Position numbers and translations under genes: made by a program
Origin: Bacillus_BA songklensis
GTDB lineage: Bacteria; Bacillota; Bacilli; Bacillales; Bacillaceae_H
DNA length: 64,000 nucleotides
Reading direction: 5' to 3'
Assembly (NCBI RefSeq): GCF_042649685.1
Contig: NZ_JBHRZT010000072.1
Location: 744,001-808,000 of the forward strand
Notes under the pieces: model-generated
Databases searched by the model: none
What the model was told of the DNA's origin: nothing
Seen by the model: only the letters and a program-made list of their open reading frames with translations
Part shown: positions 61,290 through 64,000 of the stretch, piece by piece
Position numbering within the stretch: position 1 is the stretch's first letter
Layout of the letters: each line of letters opens with the position of its first letter

Positions 61290-61634
61290 TTAGCCTTCAT
61301 TTACTATATGCAGTTCATAGATCTTTTTTATTTTTTCTTTAAGTTGTTCTAAGTGAACAAATCGAGCCTCTCTTAATAATTCTTTTCCGTCTACAAATAA
61401 AAGCAATACAGGTACAGTAAAAATTGAAAAATGTCCTGCTATTTCTTCAAGCTTATCTGCATTAATATGACCTAGTTGGATAAATGGAAAATGAATCATC
61501 AAATCCCTCACTTGCGGTAATAAAGCATGGCAAACACTACAATTTGTCCTCGATATATATAGAAAACTTAAGGAGTGTTCCTTTATAAAACCGTCTATCA
61601 TTTCCAATGAAGTCAGCTCTACCATTTCCCTCAT
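61290..61634 (-). CDS. Thioredoxin-like protein
   Basis: 114 residues, thioredoxin fold with NCSVCHALLPQVRDLMIHFP (active site C-S-V-C) and the cis-Pro loop IFTVPVLLLFVDGKEL. No signal peptide, so cytosolic. ATG 6 bases after GGAGGAG. C-x-x-C pairs of this type reduce disulfides or persulfides. It lies downstream of the yrkHIJ genes on the same strand, with a CsoR/CstR-like site in front. Confidence 0.85.
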   Translation of the reverse strand: MREMVELTSLEMIDGFIKEHSLSFLYISRTNCSVCHALLPQVRDLMIHFPFIQLGHINADKLEEIAGHFSIFTVPVLLLFVDGKELLREARFVHLEQLKEKIKKIYELHIVNEG

Positions 61635-61688
61635 GTTTCTCCTCCAATCATTACTTTGAGAGTTTAGTTAGTCATTGCTCAAACTTAA

Positions 61689-61706
61689 AATACCCGGGGG
61701 GTTATA
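61689..61706. promoter_or_regulatory. Candidate CstR operator upstream of the thioredoxin-like gene
   Basis: aATACccggggggTTATa: a G/C-run between ATAC and TTAT with the same 8-base spacing as at 18571 and 19435. CstR sites in S. aureus carry comparable C/G runs. Confidence 0.5.
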
Positions 61707-61778
61707 ATATATACAAAGACACTTAATGATAAAAATTAAGAATTTCTTGTGCGATTATAGCAAAAAGTTGAACTATAA

Positions 61779-62555
61779 TCAGATAATGCCTATCCAAATC
61801 TTAATAGCTGTTGCTAAAATCAATAGCACTAAAAGCCATTGGAGGATTTTTGTATTGATTTTTTGCCCAACCATCACCCCTAATGGAGAAGCAAGCAAGC
61901 TCGCAACAATGAGAATGACTGCTGGAAAAAACAGAACCTGACCAGTAGTGATTTTGCCGATGGTCGCTCCGATTGAAGAAATGAATGTAACCGCAAGAGA
62001 TGTGGCAATGGTCATTCTTGTTGGAATCTTTAATAGAACTAACATGACAGGAACTAGAATAAAGGCTCCTCCAGCACCTAAAATACCTGCTACTCCACCT
62101 ATACAAAATGCCAAGAAAGAAGCCCACCATCTACTAAATGTGACTTGATCCCCTCGTACATCATCCAAACCCTTTTTAGGTATAAACATTAAAATAACAG
62201 CAATGAGTGCTAAGATGCCATAAACAATATTCATTCCTTTTTCCGTCATAAAGTTAGAGCTATAACTGCCAATCATACTTCCAATTAAGATACTACTTCC
62301 CATATATAAAATTAAGGACTTGTTTAAGAAACCACTTTTGCGGTATGCCCAGACTCCTCCCATTGTCGCAAAAAAAACCTGGATTGCACCTATACCAGAA
62401 ACTTCATGGGCGGTTAAAGAAGCGACTCCTACTAACGAAGGAATATATAATAACATGGGATAGTTAATAACCGAGCCGCCAATTCCAACCATGCCAGATA
62501 TAAAAGCTCCAACAAAGCCAATCAGAAAAAGAGTAACGTCAAAAGCAAGATCCAC
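61779..62555 (-). CDS. yrkJ: TauE/SafE family exporter (YrkJ-like)
   Basis: 258 residues, eight helices; repeats GFVGAFISGMVGIGGSVINY and GGVAGILGAGGAFILVPVML. Paralogue of the protein at 22937-23716. In B. subtilis yrkJ follows yrkI (TusA) and yrkH, the same order as here, and in staphylococcal cst operons a TauE protein accompanies CstA/CstB; it likely exports sulfite or thiosulfate from persulfide oxidation. Confidence 0.9.
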   Translation of the reverse strand: MDLAFDVTLFLIGFVGAFISGMVGIGGSVINYPMLLYIPSLVGVASLTAHEVSGIGAIQVFFATMGGVWAYRKSGFLNKSLILYMGSSILIGSMIGSYSSNFMTEKGMNIVYGILALIAVILMFIPKKGLDDVRGDQVTFSRWWASFLAFCIGGVAGILGAGGAFILVPVMLVLLKIPTRMTIATSLAVTFISSIGATIGKITTGQVLFFPAVILIVASLLASPLGVMVGQKINTKILQWLLVLLILATAIKIWIGII

Positions 62556-62580
62556 CAGACTCCCCTCCTTTTTGTAGAAA

Positions 62581-62611
62581 GAAAGGGTACCATCTAAAAC
62601 GATACCCTTTC
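62581..62611 (-). terminator. Hairpin between yrkI and yrkJ
   Basis: gaaagggta and taccctttc around a 13-base loop. May reduce yrkJ expression relative to the upstream genes. Confidence 0.6.
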
Positions 62612-62615
62612 TTTA

Positions 62616-62843
62616 CTAGCCTTTTTTGATCCAGAACTTTAATACATCGCCCTCTTCAACATGCTCTAAGAGTTCGTGTCCGCCGGATTTGCTCCAGGCA
62701 GCAAGATCACTTTTGGCTCCTTTATCTGTTACGTGAATTTCCAATACTTGACCAGACTCTAATTCATTGATCGCTTTCTTTGTTTTTACAATCGGCATAG
62801 GGCAAGCTAGTCCCTTTGCGTCTAACACTTTATCTGATTTCAT
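62616..62843 (-). CDS. yrkI: TusA-family sulfurtransferase (YrkI-like)
   Basis: 75 residues; LDAKGLACPMPIVKTKKAIN carries the single active Cys in the C-P-x-P helix start. TusA proteins carry sulfane sulfur as a persulfide and pass it between partners, here probably between the rhodanese-MBL protein and others. 49 bases after the next gene. Confidence 0.93.
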   Translation of the reverse strand: MKSDKVLDAKGLACPMPIVKTKKAINELESGQVLEIHVTDKGAKSDLAAWSKSGGHELLEHVEEGDVLKFWIKKG

Positions 62844-62892
62844 CTTGATTTCTCCTCTTTTTTAATAAATCATTTAACCCTATAGCTACGAT

Positions 62893-64000
62893 TTATCGAA
62901 CGGCACAACGGTTTGGACCAATCTCCATTTCGCGTTGTTTTTCTTCATCCGGGCTGATTTTCCCCATATTTGTTTCTCGAATCTCTTGATAAGCATTAGG
63001 CTGTGGCGGTAAGTTTCCTGTTACCATGTTTCTGAACTCCTCTTCATCTGCCACATTCAATCCATGATTTTCAGCAAAAAGCTTCCCTAATTTCTCAGCC
63101 ACACTGCCGTCTTCATTCAACTCTTCGATAATCATAAAGTGAGCAGGCAGAACAATTAACTCGTGTGATAGTTCTCTATAACGGCTGTATAGAGTTTCTC
63201 GTAAATCTCCTACCCAATCCTCAGCCAGCCCCGCTAAATCCGGTCTGCCAATAGAATCAATGAACAGGATATCTCCAGAAAGCAAATACTTTTCATCGAC
63301 TACAAATGAAGTTGACCCAATTGTATGACCCGGAGAGTATAGAGCATGAATATTAATAGCAGCGCGGCCGATCGTCACTTCATTACCGCCCTCTAACGGC
63401 TGATATTCAAACGTTACTTCTGCTGCATCTTTTGGTGGCAGCCAGTAAGTGGCATTCGTTTTTTCTGCAATCGTTCTTCCACCCGAAATGTGATCCGCGT
63501 GTAAATGTGTATCAAATACATGCGTGATGGTTGCTCCAATTTGTTCTGCAAAGTCTAAATAGACGTCAGTCATTCTGGTCGGGTCAATGATCGCTGCCTC
63601 ACCATTTGAAACCACCATGTAAGATAAGCATCCTTTACCGAGGCGAACAAATTGATAAAGCTCCCCACCGTCTTTTAAGTCACCAACTTTAACCGGCTCC
63701 AAATGTTCACTCCAAGCCTTCATTCCGCCTTTAAGGTAAGAAACCGTTAGTCCTTCCTCTGACAACATATCAGCTACCATAATCGATGAACCTTCTTTTG
63801 CACACACAACCAGTACTTCTTTATCTGCAGGAATTCGATTCATGATTCCTTCTACGCCATCGAGTAATTCAAAATAAGGTACATTTAAGTAAACAAATTT
63901 CTCTCCTTCAACTTTCCAATCCTGAAAGTCGCTTTCATTACGAACATCTAATATAAATAACTCTTCTTTGTTCATTACTTTTTTGGCTAACTCTTTAGCC
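62893..64000 (-). CDS. yrkH: Rhodanese-metallo-beta-lactamase fusion, persulfide dioxygenase type (partial)
   Basis: At least 360 residues; the frame continues off the window (AKELAKKV before the first internal Met). N-terminal rhodanese with active Cys in VVCAKEGSS, then MBL fold with FDTHLHADHISGG, SPGHTIGSTSFV and the iron ligands of ETHE1-like persulfide dioxygenases (SGDILFIDSIGRPDL). These oxidise persulfides to sulfite and thiosulfate. Domain order rhodanese-MBL resembles B. subtilis YrkH. Cotranscribed with yrkI and yrkJ. Confidence 0.92.
   Translation of the reverse strand, partial: AKELAKKVMNKEELFILDVRNESDFQDWKVEGEKFVYLNVPYFELLDGVEGIMNRIPADKEVLVVCAKEGSSIMVADMLSEEGLTVSYLKGGMKAWSEHLEPVKVGDLKDGGELYQFVRLGKGCLSYMVVSNGEAAIIDPTRMTDVYLDFAEQIGATITHVFDTHLHADHISGGRTIAEKTNATYWLPPKDAAEVTFEYQPLEGGNEVTIGRAAINIHALYSPGHTIGSTSFVVDEKYLLSGDILFIDSIGRPDLAGLAEDWVGDLRETLYSRYRELSHELIVLPAHFMIIEELNEDGSVAEKLGKLFAENHGLNVADEEEFRNMVTGNLPPQPNAYQEIRETNMGKISPDEEKQREMEIGPNRCAVR

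Overview
The window looks like chromosome (with a mobile, decaying stretch) of an endospore-forming, low-GC Gram-positive of the Bacillaceae. The reasons are a GerA-type spore germinant receptor operon, many genes whose closest recognisable relatives are Bacillus subtilis y-genes (yqgV, yfnA, yvgK/modA, yoaS/yozG, yhcV, yrkHIJ), strong AGGAGG ribosome binding sites and frequent TTG/GTG starts. One 210-base run of N (56736-56945) shows that it comes from a draft assembly.

Layout. 0-8 kb: a 5'-truncated large serine recombinase, an acetyltransferase, a thiamine-binding protein, an NlpC/P60 wall hydrolase, a chemotaxis-receptor remnant, then a five-gene operon built round an ATP-grasp of the glutathionylspermidine-synthase family with a DUF350 membrane protein and small lipoproteins (the Gram-positive counterpart of the E. 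coli yjfLMC/ygiBC set). 8-17.4 kb: amino-acid permease, cardiolipin synthase, UppP, and a germinant receptor operon in the order D-B-A-C. 17.6-29 kb: CsoR/CstR-type persulfide sensor with a rhodanese, DUF202 protein, DHA2 drug exporter with divergent TetR regulator and operator, two TauE/SafE exporters, esterase, and modA facing a yvgK-like molybdate regulator. 28.7-29.7 kb is a gene graveyard (TetR, RND pump and methyltransferase fragments).

29.9-61 kb is accessory in character: a second-copy-type FtsZ, an HslV-like Ntn hydrolase, a CYP152 peroxygenase P450, a resolvase with a res-like upstream region, a potassium block, conjugation-gene remnants cut by an IS630-type element, an ABC exporter, and repeated copies of a short gcgcccgattgttgaagatc-like element between the genes. 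The potassium block is the most coherent: a c-di-AMP (ydaO/yuaA) riboswitch with its own terminator precedes kdpF-kdpA-kdpB-kdpC and a protein made of two tandem KdpD sensor + Usp modules without histidine kinase; a CPA1 antiporter and a CBS-pair protein lie next to it and a second, apparently orphan c-di-AMP riboswitch lies 1 kb away.

61.2-64 kb: thioredoxin-like protein, then yrkJ-yrkI-yrkH (TauE exporter, TusA carrier, rhodanese-metallo-beta-lactamase persulfide dioxygenase, the last running off the window). ATAC-N8-GTAT-type sites upstream of the rhodanese, DUF202 and thioredoxin genes suggest that the CstR-like repressor at 17.8-18.1 kb ties these distant loci into one sulfur-stress regulon. 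No rRNA, tRNA or CRISPR array was recognised.
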